From Flavobacterium omnivorum (GTDB taxonomy: Bacteria > Bacteroidota > Bacteroidia > Flavobacteriales > Flavobacteriaceae), in assembly GCF_900099915.1 (NCBI RefSeq), contig NZ_FNDB01000001.1, positions 372,001 to 436,000 of the forward strand: a stretch of DNA of 64,000 nucleotides, written 5' to 3'. The notes under the pieces are model-generated. The model saw nothing but the letters and a program-made list of their open reading frames with translations, did not search any database and was not told the DNA's origin. The position numbers and the translations under genes were made by a program. Positions 50,945 to 59,898 of the stretch are shown in pieces. Position 1 is the stretch's first letter, and each line of letters opens with the position of its first letter.

Positions 50945-53755
50945 ATGAAAAAAATTAACAATTTAGTATTTGGAATAATGCTGTTTCCTTTAGCTGTTTT
51001 CGCACAGCAAATGGATTATTCAAAAGCCATTCCTTTTGATTCTAGTGTCAAAACAGGCAAACTTGAAAACGGCCTAACGTATTACATCAAGAAAAATGCC
51101 AAACCAGAGAATAAAGTAGATCTTCGTTTGGTGGTGAACGCTGGTTCTATTCTTGAAGCCGATGACCAACAAGGATTAGCGCACTTTATGGAGCACATGT
51201 GTTTTAATGGAACCAAGCGTTTTCCAAAGAATCAGTTGGTTGATTATTTGCAAAGTATAGGGGTGAAGTTTGGACAACATTTGAACGCCTATACCAGTTT
51301 TGATGAGACAGTTTATTTTTTACCAATTCCATCAGACGATCCTGAAAAATTAGAAAAAGGATTCCAAATTATAGAAGATTGGGCGTTCAATACGGTTTTA
51401 ACTCCAGAAGAAATTGACAAAGAAAGAGGCGTAGTCTTAGAAGAATATAGATTGGGATTAGGAGCAGGAAAAAGAATGCAAGGACGCTATATTTCAAAAA
51501 TGATGCATGATTCTCATTATGCGGAGCGTTTGCCAATAGGTCAAAAAGAAGTTCTAGAAAAATTCAAGTACCAATCGCTAATTAATTTTTACAAAGATTG
51601 GTACCGACCTAATTTGATGAGTGTAATTGTGGTGGGTGATATTGATGTGGCCGAAATGGAGCAAAAAATTATTTCGCACTTTTCAACTTATAAAAATCCA
51701 GCTAAGGAAAAACCAAGAAAAATTTACGATGTGCCTAATCACAAAGAAACTTTTGTAGCTGTCGAAAGTGATAAAGAAGCTTCAAGCGCGCAAGTACAAT
51801 TGCTTTATAAAGATTACGGAGCTCCAAAGCAAGTGGTAACAGTAGGAGATTTTAAAAACTCTTTGGTTGAGGGATTATTCTCGACATTATTGAACACGCG
51901 ATTAGATGAACTTACAAACTCAGCTACACCTCCCTTTACTTATGGATATTCGTACTATGGAGGCACTTTTGCCAGAAATAAAAAAGGATATCAATCTGTG
52001 GCAATGTCTCAAGAGGACAAACAATTAAGCGCCTTGAAAGTTTTAGTAACAGAGAATGAAAGAGCAAAGAAATTTGGATTTACGCAAGGCGAGTTAGAAC
52101 GTGCGAAATTAGAGTTTCTTGCTTCTATTGAAAAAGCATACAATGATAGAGAAAAAACAAATTCAGTAAATTTTGTAGGGGAGTATCAAGCTAATTTTTT
52201 AGAAAAAGAACCAGTTCCTGGAATTGAATGGACGTACCAAACGATGAAACAGGTTATGCCTTTGATTACTTTAAAGGACGTAAATAGTTTAATTAAAGAT
52301 TATGTGAAAGAAGACAACCGTGTCATTATTCTTACTGGTCCCGAAAAAGAAGGTTTGAAAAAAGTGACAGAACAACAAGTTCTTGATGCTTTGAAAGTAA
52401 ATGCCGAGGATCTTAAACCTTATGAAGATGCTGCTGTTGCATCAAGTTTGATACGAAACGAAGTAAAACCCGGTACTATTGTTAGCCGTGAGAACAATGC
52501 TAAAATTGGCACAAAGACACTAGTCTTATCTAATGGTGTGAAAGTGACGTATAAGAATACAGATTTCAAAAATGATGAAATTCTTTTTGAAGCGGTGAGT
52601 CTTGGAGGAACTAATTTATACTCTAATGAGGATATGAAAAAAGTTCAATTTGCCAATGGTGCTTTATCAGAAGCTGGATTTTCAGGATTAAAATTGAATG
52701 ATATTAATAAATTTATGACGGGTAAAATAGCGAGCGTAAATCCATATATTGGAACTACAACAGAAGGTTTACGTGGAAATGCTACTCCAAAGGATTTAGA
52801 ATATCTTTTCCAAATGACGCATGCTTATTTCACAGATTTGAATATGGATGTGACTGCTTTTGATGGTTACAAACAAAAACAGGCTTCTTTCTTTAATAAT
52901 ATGGCTTCTACTCCTTCATTTTATTTTCAGCAAGAGTTTTATTCGTATTTGAATAAAGAAAACCCAAGATTTAACGGGTTGATTCCTAATGAAAAAACAT
53001 GGGGAGAAACGGATTATGCATTAGCCTATAAGAAATACAAAGAGCGTTTTGCGAATGCGGCTGATTTTGAGTTTTATTTTGTAGGTAACATCGATGATAA
53101 AGCGATGGAGGGGTATGCAGTTAAGTATTTAGCCTCTTTACCTGCTACTGGCAAAAAAGAAAAAGCAGTAGATTTAGGATATAGAATGCTAAAAGGGGAC
53201 CTGAAAAAAGTAGTTAATAAAGGAACAGATCCTAAGAGTAATGTCACTATTATGTATTACGGTGATGCAACATATTCCGCTAAAGATGCGATGAGCATGC
53301 AAGCATTAGGAGAAGTTTTGACTATTAAACTAATAGAGCAATTACGTGAAAACGAAAGTGGTGTTTATGGGGTTTCTGCAAGAGGGAGTTTGAGTAAAAT
53401 TCCAAATTCAATGTACAGTTTCACTATTGGTTTCCCTTGTGGACCGGATAATGCGGAGAAATTGACAGCTTCTGCTTTAAAAGAATTGCAGAACATTATT
53501 GATAATGGTCCAGATGAAAAAGATGTAGCTAAATTCAAAGAAGGAGAATTAGCTGATTTCAGAAAAGACAGTAAAGAAAACAGGTATTGGTTGTCTAATT
53601 TCACAAGATCTTACACGAATGGCAACAGTCCAGAAGACGTATTGAAATTTGAAGAAATGGTCAATGCAGTTACTGCTAAGGATCTTCAGAACATTGCAAA
53701 ACAATACCTTACTAAAGATAAAGTTATTGGAATGTTGATGCCAGAGAAAAAATAG
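50945..53755 (+). CDS. M16 family metallopeptidase
   Basis: 936 residues with a signal peptide (1-20, AVFA-QQ) and two M16 halves. The inverted zinc motif is H80-FME-H84, and the downstream Glu in 'ERGVVLEEYR' (about 160) is the third ligand. The second half has no HxxEH and would complete the clamp. Such secreted, large M16 peptidases of Bacteroidetes degrade peptides outside or in the periplasm. A terminator follows that also marks one edge of the 53.85-58.0 kb module. Confidence 0.9.
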   Translation: MKKINNLVFGIMLFPLAVFAQQMDYSKAIPFDSSVKTGKLENGLTYYIKKNAKPENKVDLRLVVNAGSILEADDQQGLAHFMEHMCFNGTKRFPKNQLVDYLQSIGVKFGQHLNAYTSFDETVYFLPIPSDDPEKLEKGFQIIEDWAFNTVLTPEEIDKERGVVLEEYRLGLGAGKRMQGRYISKMMHDSHYAERLPIGQKEVLEKFKYQSLINFYKDWYRPNLMSVIVVGDIDVAEMEQKIISHFSTYKNPAKEKPRKIYDVPNHKETFVAVESDKEASSAQVQLLYKDYGAPKQVVTVGDFKNSLVEGLFSTLLNTRLDELTNSATPPFTYGYSYYGGTFARNKKGYQSVAMSQEDKQLSALKVLVTENERAKKFGFTQGELERAKLEFLASIEKAYNDREKTNSVNFVGEYQANFLEKEPVPGIEWTYQTMKQVMPLITLKDVNSLIKDYVKEDNRVIILTGPEKEGLKKVTEQQVLDALKVNAEDLKPYEDAAVASSLIRNEVKPGTIVSRENNAKIGTKTLVLSNGVKVTYKNTDFKNDEILFEAVSLGGTNLYSNEDMKKVQFANGALSEAGFSGLKLNDINKFMTGKIASVNPYIGTTTEGLRGNATPKDLEYLFQMTHAYFTDLNMDVTAFDGYKQKQASFFNNMASTPSFYFQQEFYSYLNKENPRFNGLIPNEKTWGETDYALAYKKYKERFANAADFEFYFVGNIDDKAMEGYAVKYLASLPATGKKEKAVDLGYRMLKGDLKKVVNKGTDPKSNVTIMYYGDATYSAKDAMSMQALGEVLTIKLIEQLRENESGVYGVSARGSLSKIPNSMYSFTIGFPCGPDNAEKLTASALKELQNIIDNGPDEKDVAKFKEGELADFRKDSKENRYWLSNFTRSYTNGNSPEDVLKFEEMVNAVTAKDLQNIAKQYLTKDKVIGMLMPEKK

Positions 53756-53763
53756 GCCTACTG

Positions 53764-53852
53764 ATTTATAAACTAAAAACCTGCTATTTCATGGAAGTAG
53801 CAGGTTTTTTTATATATTATATAAACAAACCGGAATAATTACTCTTAGCCAA
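53764..53852. repeat. Direct repeat, left copy: terminator plus methyltransferase 3' end
   Basis: ATTTATAAACTAAAAACCTG.. (23 identical nt, 53764-53786), a hairpin right arm TAGCAGGTTTTTTTAT, then AAACAAACCGGAATAATT (53823-53840). All three blocks recur in the same order at 58000-58105, where the last is the genuine 3' end of a gene. Confidence 0.9.
53774..53812 (+). terminator. Terminator after the M16 gene
   Basis: AAAAACCTGCTA, loop TTTCATGGAAG, TAGCAGGTTTTTTT. Confidence 0.88.
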
Positions 53853-54179
53853 AAAAATAAAATTAGAGCATTTATTAATTTAAAGGCGTCAATATAGTAA
53901 AAGATAATCATTACTTTTTGTTATAGTTTGTTGTAAACTAGATAGCATTTACAAAGTAAGAAATAAGTAACGCCTTAAACAACCTAAATGAATACCACTT
54001 TTGGTAATCTAGACAAAATCGAGTTGCGCACGGATATTTATGTATTATTTTATTTCAAAATGTACTTGTTTCTCAAACAATTAATTAAAAACAACAACAA
54101 TTTAATAACAAAATACTTGCTAAAGTTTTTCTGCTTTTTAGGTAGATTTACAAAACATTAATTACTAATATCTTATGCT

Positions 54180-54719
54180 ATGAAAAACCTACTATTTCTA
54201 TTACTCACAACTTTTACATTGAGTTGCTGCGACAAAGACGATGACAAACCTAAAACAGAGTTAGAAAAACTACCTCCAGCCACACAAACAGGTGCTCAAA
54301 CATTCGGATGTTTAATTGATGGTAAAGCATTTGTACCGCCAAAATTTGGCACAAACTCGCCTAATGCTTTTTATCAGTTTGTTAATGGTGCTTATACACT
54401 AAGTATTTATGGAAGTACGGATGGAGGATCAAATCTTAAATCAATCAATATTGGATGCCTTGATATGCCATTAATTCAAGAGGTAAATTATCTTTTAAAA
54501 GAAGAATTGGTAAATAATTATTTTGGAGAATATAATATAGGTGGTGGTATTACATTTAGCGGAGCTACCACAACTGTAAACCCAGGAATATTAATAATAA
54601 CAAGATTTGACCCTACTAATTTTATTATCTCTGGCTCCTTTGAATTTACGGTTTTGGACAATAATGGAGCTGAAATTAAAATTACCAACGGTCGTTTCGA
54701 TATGCAATACACAAACTAA
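54180..54719 (+). CDS. Small exported lipoprotein (DUF6252-like)
   Basis: 179 residues: signal peptide ending TLSC (Cys16; a second Cys17 adjoins), then DKDDDKPK, a typical acidic linker, then a beta-rich domain with 'GCLIDGKAFVPPKFG', 'LSIYGSTDGGSN' and 'GSFEFTVLDNNGAEIKITNGRFDM'. This resembles DUF6252 lipoproteins of Flavobacteria, unknown role. It is the first of two genes in the 53.85-58.0 kb module; a weak hairpin (GAGACCATTCCG .. CGGAACAGTC) follows it at 54751-54788. Confidence 0.7.
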   Translation: MKNLLFLLLTTFTLSCCDKDDDKPKTELEKLPPATQTGAQTFGCLIDGKAFVPPKFGTNSPNAFYQFVNGAYTLSIYGSTDGGSNLKSINIGCLDMPLIQEVNYLLKEELVNNYFGEYNIGGGITFSGATTTVNPGILIITRFDPTNFIISGSFEFTVLDNNGAEIKITNGRFDMQYTN

Positions 54720-54750
54720 AAAAAGAAATATATGATATAACAAACCTAAA

Positions 54751-54788
54751 AAAGAGAGACCATTCCGTTAGACGGAACAGTCTTTCAA
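54751..54788 (+). terminator. Weak terminator after the lipoprotein gene
   Basis: GAGACCATTCCGTTAGACGGAACAGTC, stem with mismatches, weak T-run. Confidence 0.5.
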
Positions 54789-54838
54789 CAGCTTAAATTA
54801 AACAACCGTTCAACTTTGTCTAATCCAACTTCAAAATT

Positions 54839-57800
54839 ATGAAAAATTATGCTTTAACAGTACTTTTTTTGTGCGTTTCTTACTTTACAACTGCACAAAA
54901 CATCAATACCTCTTTAGCGGCAGACATCAATGCCAAGTTTGCACCGCTAGAAAAAAACAGAATTCCGCACAACATTCTTTTAGATTATGGTTTCGATCTT
55001 ATAGACGTTGCCCAGTTCGATGGGGTTTTACGCACTAACAATTATATCGATGTAGAACGTTATAATTTAGTTTACAATTCTATTGTATCTTCTACAACGC
55101 AACTCAATGTAACAGGTATTGCGCCACCACAGCAAGAATTAAAAGATTGGAAATTTTGGCAAAAACAACAAAACGATATTGCCAAATTCAGTAACAAAGC
55201 TGCTGTTGTGTTAAATGGTTTATTTTTTAACTATTCTAAAATTAATGCTAATGCGCTTAGCAATAACAAAATAGTAGTTATTAATGATAAGTATGACGAT
55301 AAATACACAAACGGAGTTTGGCAAAATCCTTATGATAGTAAACAAGCCTTTGCCATAACATCAGCGGTTATAATGCTCAACAAAAGCACAGTTGATGTGG
55401 TTTTACCAGCAACGCTTTGGCACACTAATGCTAGTGTAACAGAAATTGCAATAGATTTTGGCAACAGTACAGGGTATAAAATTTTAACCAACGGAGTTGT
55501 TGCTTCTACCACTTATACAGCAGTTGGTGTTTATACTTGGACCTATAGAATTTTAACTGGTGGTCAATACAAATATTGCAGACAGAAAGTAAAAATTACT
55601 CAAGCCGATACTGGAATGCTTGCCAGAAACACAGCTTGTGGCGAGCCGCAAGTGTTTACTATTCCAGCTACAAAAGCGTATCAAGGTTTGTTTGGCTCAG
55701 CTACTATTCAAGTAGTGCGTGGTGGTGCTTGTAACGAATTGCGCAATCCACTTATTGTAGCCGAAGGATTGGACACAGGTTTATTAGGTCAAGGTGGAAC
55801 AATTGGTGATTCTGATATTAATAGTTTTTTTCAATCAGTTGACAATTCTGAAAGTGTAGAATTAGAAAATTTCTTAATTAACAATACCGCAGTTGACTAT
55901 GATATTATTTATGTCAATTGGAACAATGGTACCGATTTTATTCAGAGAAATGCCTATGTTTTAGAAGCAGTTATTAAATGGGTAAATGATAATAAAACAG
56001 GTTCGAATAAAAATGTGGTTTTAGGGCAAAGTATGGGCGGCTTAGTTGCCCGTTATGCCTTGCGGGATATGGAAAATAACGGTTTTAATCACGATACTAG
56101 TTTGTACATTAGTCACGATGCGCCACATCAAGGTGCTCACATTCCGCTCGGAATTCTAAATATGGCGCGACACACTGTAAACGAGTTTATACAAACGGCA
56201 TTAGGCAACATAACCATTCCAGTGAATGGCGTTGGAAACGTTGGTTTAGCAACCATCGATAATTTATTAGATGCACCAGCGATAAATCAAATGCTTTTAA
56301 ATACCGTAGATACTAATGGTAATAGAACAAATACGGTTCATACCACTTGGCAAAATGAATTAAGACAATTTGGCTATCCACAGCAAACCAGAAATATTGC
56401 ATTAAGCAATGCCAGTCATTGTGCATCAAGTCAAGGATTAGTTTCCAATCAAGAATTAGTTACGGTAACAGGAAATGGTGGAACATCAGTTTTAACTAGT
56501 TTCATAATGTATTTGTTTGCAAATGTCGATCCATTAATTGGGGTTACATTAAATGATACATCTGCCTCACTTTTAGGTTTTTTACCAGGAAATACCAAAT
56601 TAGATTTAGAATTTAGAGCCAATGCTTTTCCTTCGACTGGAACTGCAAGAATATATAAAGGAAGATTAACTTATGAAAAAAAGTTACTTTGGCTTATACC
56701 AATTACCAGAACTATTTTTGATAAATCTGTTGATTCTCAAAGCGGTGATAAATTTATCGAAAATTATCCGGGCGGAGTAACTCCAAATGCCTTAGCAATT
56801 TCAGAAAATGGAGGAGATAACAATTTGTTTTATAATTATGACTACAACTTAGACGTAAATTTAAATTTTGATTTTATACCAGCTACAAGTGCTTTAGATG
56901 TAGGAAGCGGTTATTCTATTTTAAATGATTCAGACTATTTTTTTAGATACACAGCTTCAAGTCCTCCTTTAGGAACAAAAGCCATTCCTTTCAATAATTT
57001 CACTACATCTTCAAACGAAAATAGTAGTTTAAATGCGGAACATATTTCTTTTAATCGAAGAAATGGCGATTGGCTTGCAACTGAATTGGACAACAGTACA
57101 ACAAATAATCAAGTTTTTGATTGTAGTTATGTTTGCTCAAATACATCAATAACTGGTGCGGATTTTCTTTGTACAACCTCAAACTACACAGTGCCAGCTG
57201 GAGGCGCATCTTACAATTGGACAATTACACTAGGTGCAGATCTTGTCAGCTTATCAGCAAATGGAACAGCAAATATATCAGTAACTGCTTTTCCAAATGT
57301 ATCTGGTCAAGTAATTCTTTCTTTGATTATGGGGGGTAATTGTGGGAATTTAACTTTAACAAAAACAATCTGGGTAGGTGTTCCACAAATAACTGGACTA
57401 ATTTGTCCAAATGACTCTACAATATGTAGTGGTACTTTTTGCCAGCAAGAACTAGGTTTACCCTCGTTTGATTTAACAAATAGTCTAGAAGCAAATGTTA
57501 TGGGTATGACTACTACTGAAATGTGGGAAAAAACAAATTGGGAATGGGAACGAATCAATACAAATATCGTAATTGCTCAAAATACGCAAGGAAATCTAAT
57601 TTATGTAGCTCCTAATTATATTGGTCAAACAGGAGTTAGAGTTAGAGCTAAAAATAATTGTGGTTGGAGCGAATGGAGTGAGTTGTATTTTGAAGTTGTC
57701 AATTGTAGCAATAATTTAATGAGACTATCAGAAGACGAAAAAACATTTTTGGTTTATCCAAATCCTTCAAATGAAATAGTAAACATAGATTTAAGAGATG

Positions 57801-57991
57801 CAAATAATCTTCCGGAAAAGAATGCTAAGATTTCAGGAGAATTATTTGATATTATGGGAAAATCAAAAGCCAAAATTCAAATTAAAGATAATAGAGCTTC
57901 ATTTTTTGTTAGTGGTTTAAATAAGGGAGTTTATGTTTTAAAAATTTATATAAATGGTAAATTAGAAAGCCATCAAATTGGAGTTAAATAA
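54839..57991 (+). CDS. T9SS (type A) secreted alpha/beta-hydrolase, lipase-like
   Basis: 1050 residues. Signal peptide (1-19, YFTTA-QN). A large N-terminal region of unknown fold, then an alpha/beta hydrolase with the nucleophile S398 in VVLGQSMGGLVARYAL (GxSxG). 'ISHDAPHQGAHIP' and 'GNTKLDLEFRA' fit a PGAP1-like lipase/esterase, with His and Asp partners not assigned. An Ig-like domain (about 767-850) and a type A sorting domain (about 975-1050; VYPNPSNE.VNI, 'GLNKGVYVLKI') end the protein, so it is sent to the cell surface or medium. Substrate unknown. Confidence 0.85.
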   Translation: MKNYALTVLFLCVSYFTTAQNINTSLAADINAKFAPLEKNRIPHNILLDYGFDLIDVAQFDGVLRTNNYIDVERYNLVYNSIVSSTTQLNVTGIAPPQQELKDWKFWQKQQNDIAKFSNKAAVVLNGLFFNYSKINANALSNNKIVVINDKYDDKYTNGVWQNPYDSKQAFAITSAVIMLNKSTVDVVLPATLWHTNASVTEIAIDFGNSTGYKILTNGVVASTTYTAVGVYTWTYRILTGGQYKYCRQKVKITQADTGMLARNTACGEPQVFTIPATKAYQGLFGSATIQVVRGGACNELRNPLIVAEGLDTGLLGQGGTIGDSDINSFFQSVDNSESVELENFLINNTAVDYDIIYVNWNNGTDFIQRNAYVLEAVIKWVNDNKTGSNKNVVLGQSMGGLVARYALRDMENNGFNHDTSLYISHDAPHQGAHIPLGILNMARHTVNEFIQTALGNITIPVNGVGNVGLATIDNLLDAPAINQMLLNTVDTNGNRTNTVHTTWQNELRQFGYPQQTRNIALSNASHCASSQGLVSNQELVTVTGNGGTSVLTSFIMYLFANVDPLIGVTLNDTSASLLGFLPGNTKLDLEFRANAFPSTGTARIYKGRLTYEKKLLWLIPITRTIFDKSVDSQSGDKFIENYPGGVTPNALAISENGGDNNLFYNYDYNLDVNLNFDFIPATSALDVGSGYSILNDSDYFFRYTASSPPLGTKAIPFNNFTTSSNENSSLNAEHISFNRRNGDWLATELDNSTTNNQVFDCSYVCSNTSITGADFLCTTSNYTVPAGGASYNWTITLGADLVSLSANGTANISVTAFPNVSGQVILSLIMGGNCGNLTLTKTIWVGVPQITGLICPNDSTICSGTFCQQELGLPSFDLTNSLEANVMGMTTTEMWEKTNWEWERINTNIVIAQNTQGNLIYVAPNYIGQTGVRVRAKNNCGWSEWSELYFEVVNCSNNLMRLSEDEKTFLVYPNPSNEIVNIDLRDANNLPEKNAKISGELFDIMGKSKAKIQIKDNRASFFVSGLNKGVYVLKIYINGKLESHQIGVK

Positions 57992-57999
57992 ACCAATTT

Positions 58000-58105
58000 A
58001 TTTATAAACTAAAAACCTGCTAAAATTAACTTTAGCAGGTTTTTTTATGATGTGAATTTATGGATTGAATTATTTAAAACAAACCGGAATAATTTCTCCT
58101 TTTGC
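58000..58105. repeat. Direct repeat, right copy: terminator plus methyltransferase 3' end
   Basis: Same order of blocks as 53764-53852: ATTTATAAACTAAAAACCTG.. (58000-58022), TAGCAGGTTTTTTTAT (58033-58048), AAACAAACCGGAATAATT (58077-58094). Here the last block encodes the end of the methyltransferase. Confidence 0.9.
58010..58046 (+). terminator. Terminator after the T9SS lipase gene
   Basis: AAAAACCTGCTAAA, loop ATTAA, CTTTAGCAGGTTTTTTT. Confidence 0.88.
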
Positions 58106-58903
58106 CAAACAATATTTTTCTACTAATTCAGGTGCAATTTTATTGGTGTAATCTTCTTCAATTACTTTGAAACCGATACTTCGTAATTTATCAAAATAAT
58201 CGCGTCCATAAATGCGTACGTGATCGTATTGACCAAAGATTTTAGCGCGTTCTTTTTGATCCGTAATAGTATCATCGGCAAAAGTGGTGGCTCTGGATAA
58301 ATCCTGTGGAATTTGTAAAATAGCCATTCCTCCCGGTTTCAAAACCCGATACAATTCCTGCATGGCTTTTGTATCATCCGGAATGTGTTCTAAAACGTGA
58401 TTACACAAAATTACGTCATATTGATTGTCCTGAAAAGGCAAATCACAAATGTCAGCCTTTACATCAGCAAGAGGTGAAAATAAATCGGTTGTGGTGTAAT
58501 CTAGGTTTTTCTGGTTTCGAAATAACTTATAAAAAGCTTGTTCCGGTGCAAAGTGCAAAACTTTTAATGCTGAATTTGTTTCAGCATCTCCTAATTTAAT
58601 TTTTTTAGTATTCGTAAAAGAAGAATCTGAAACTAGTTCAGATTTAAAAAAATCGGTTTCTTCATTTAAATACAACCATAACAATCGGTGTCTTTCCAAT
58701 GAAAGTGTACTTGGTGAAAGCACGTTGTTACGTTGTGTTTCGTAGCCATAAGGCAACATCGATTTGAAACTTTTTCCGTCAATAGGATCAGTGAATTTTG
58801 TTCCTTTTAAAGTAAATGCAATGATAGGTCGCGCTACATAACTCAGCCTTATTAATAAAGGACGGGGAATAGTATTGAGTATTAATTTAAAAAGTTTTTT
58901 CAT
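58070..58903 (-). CDS. Class I SAM-dependent methyltransferase
   Basis: 277 residues. N-terminal ~80 residues with 'SMLPYGYETQRNNVLSPSTLSLERHRLLWL', then a methyltransferase core with LHFAPEQAFYKLF in place of the usual GxGxG motif, 'DICDLPFQDNQYDVILCNHVLEHIPD' (motifs II-III) and 'YRVLKPGGMAILQIP'. The acceptor is unknown; it could be a lipid, glycan or small molecule. Its 3' end is duplicated 4.2 kb upstream (53823-53850), so it probably was next to the M16 gene before the insertion. Confidence 0.85.
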   Translation of the reverse strand: MKKLFKLILNTIPRPLLIRLSYVARPIIAFTLKGTKFTDPIDGKSFKSMLPYGYETQRNNVLSPSTLSLERHRLLWLYLNEETDFFKSELVSDSSFTNTKKIKLGDAETNSALKVLHFAPEQAFYKLFRNQKNLDYTTTDLFSPLADVKADICDLPFQDNQYDVILCNHVLEHIPDDTKAMQELYRVLKPGGMAILQIPQDLSRATTFADDTITDQKERAKIFGQYDHVRIYGRDYFDKLRSIGFKVIEEDYTNKIAPELVEKYCLAKGEIIPVCFK

Positions 58904-58949
58904 GTTTGTTTAGAAAGTTTCGCTTCTGTAAATTTAGATTTTCTTATAG

Positions 58950-59006
58950 GACCTTAAATGACTTATGTGTTTAACTTTTTTTGAACCATATAAGTCAATT
59001 AAGGTC
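58950..59006. repeat. ATAAGTCATTTAAG palindromic repeat, copy 2
   Basis: GACCTTAAATGACTTATGTG (58950-58969) faces CATATAAGTCAATTAAGGTC (58987-59006), 18 of 20 bases paired. The same words occur at 461-547. Located between map and the methyltransferase. Confidence 0.8.
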
Positions 59007-59035
59007 ATGTAATTTATTTTTAATTGCTAAGTTTT

Positions 59036-59854
59036 TTACAAGACCAGCGGCACTTTTCTAAACTCATCCTCTTCATTACTCACAATTCCTAATGCTTTAT
59101 AGACGTAGGCAAAAGTAGATAGAATCTCTGGTTTTCCATCAATAATAGCAACATCATGCTCGAAATGGGCGGATGGTTTTCCATCAGCGGTTGTGATAGT
59201 CCAGCCGTCTTTGTGTTGTTTGATGTTTCTAGTTCCTTGGTTGATCATTGGTTCAATAGCGACCACCATGCCTTCTACAAAAAGTTTTCCTCTTCCTTTT
59301 TTGCCATAATTAGGCATTTCAGGGTCTTCGTGCATTTTTTGACCCACGCCGTGACCTACAAGTTCCCGAACGACGCCGTAACCGTGTGCTTCGGTATATT
59401 TTTGGATTGCATTTCCTACGTCCTCAACACGATTTCCTAATCGGAGTTCGCGGATTCCTATGTATAATGATTCCTTAGTAATTTGCAATAATTTTTTAGT
59501 TTCTGGTGTCACTTCACCTATTTCAAACGAGTACGCGTGATCGCCATGGTATCCGTTTTTGTAAGCGCCACAATCCACAGAGATGACATCGCCACTTTCT
59601 AATGGTTTGTTATTTGGAATACCATGGACTACTTGTGAGTTTGGACTCATACAAAGCGAGTTTGGGAATCCGTATAAACCTAGAAAACTAGGTTCTGCAC
59701 CATGGTCACGAATGAATTCTTCCGCTAATTTATCCAGATATAAAGTGGTAACTCCTTCTTTTATTTCAGAAGCAATCATTCCTAATGTTTTTGATACTAT
59801 TAACGCACTTTCACGCATTAATTCTATTTCTTCACGGGATTTTACAATAATCAT
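59036..59854 (-). CDS. map: Methionine aminopeptidase type I
   Basis: Removes the starting Met from new proteins. 272 residues. The di-metal ligands lie in DCGAYKNGYHGDHAY (two Asp), GHGVGQKMHE (His), VAIEPMI (Glu) and 'SAHFEHDVAI' (Glu). Type I without an N-terminal zinc-finger. It has a TATTTTTG -7 box at 59882-59875 (minus). Probably its own transcript. Confidence 0.95.
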   Translation of the reverse strand: MIIVKSREEIELMRESALIVSKTLGMIASEIKEGVTTLYLDKLAEEFIRDHGAEPSFLGLYGFPNSLCMSPNSQVVHGIPNNKPLESGDVISVDCGAYKNGYHGDHAYSFEIGEVTPETKKLLQITKESLYIGIRELRLGNRVEDVGNAIQKYTEAHGYGVVRELVGHGVGQKMHEDPEMPNYGKKGRGKLFVEGMVVAIEPMINQGTRNIKQHKDGWTITTADGKPSAHFEHDVAIIDGKPEILSTFAYVYKALGIVSNEEDEFRKVPLVL

Positions 59855-59874
59855 AATTTCGAATTTTCAGAGTG

Positions 59875-59882
59875 CAAAAATA
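59875..59882 (-). promoter_or_regulatory. -7 element of map
   Basis: TATTTTTG on the minus strand, 20 nt before the ATG; no clear -33 box. Confidence 0.4.
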
Positions 59883-59898
59883 CAATTTTATAAATTAG

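Larger units (their letters stand above)
53756..54179. other. Intergenic region with terminator and a fragment of the methyltransferase 3' end
   Basis: It holds the M16 terminator, then a duplicate of the last codons of the 58.07-58.90 kb methyltransferase gene (53823-53850), then ~330 nt without a gene. Confidence 0.8.
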
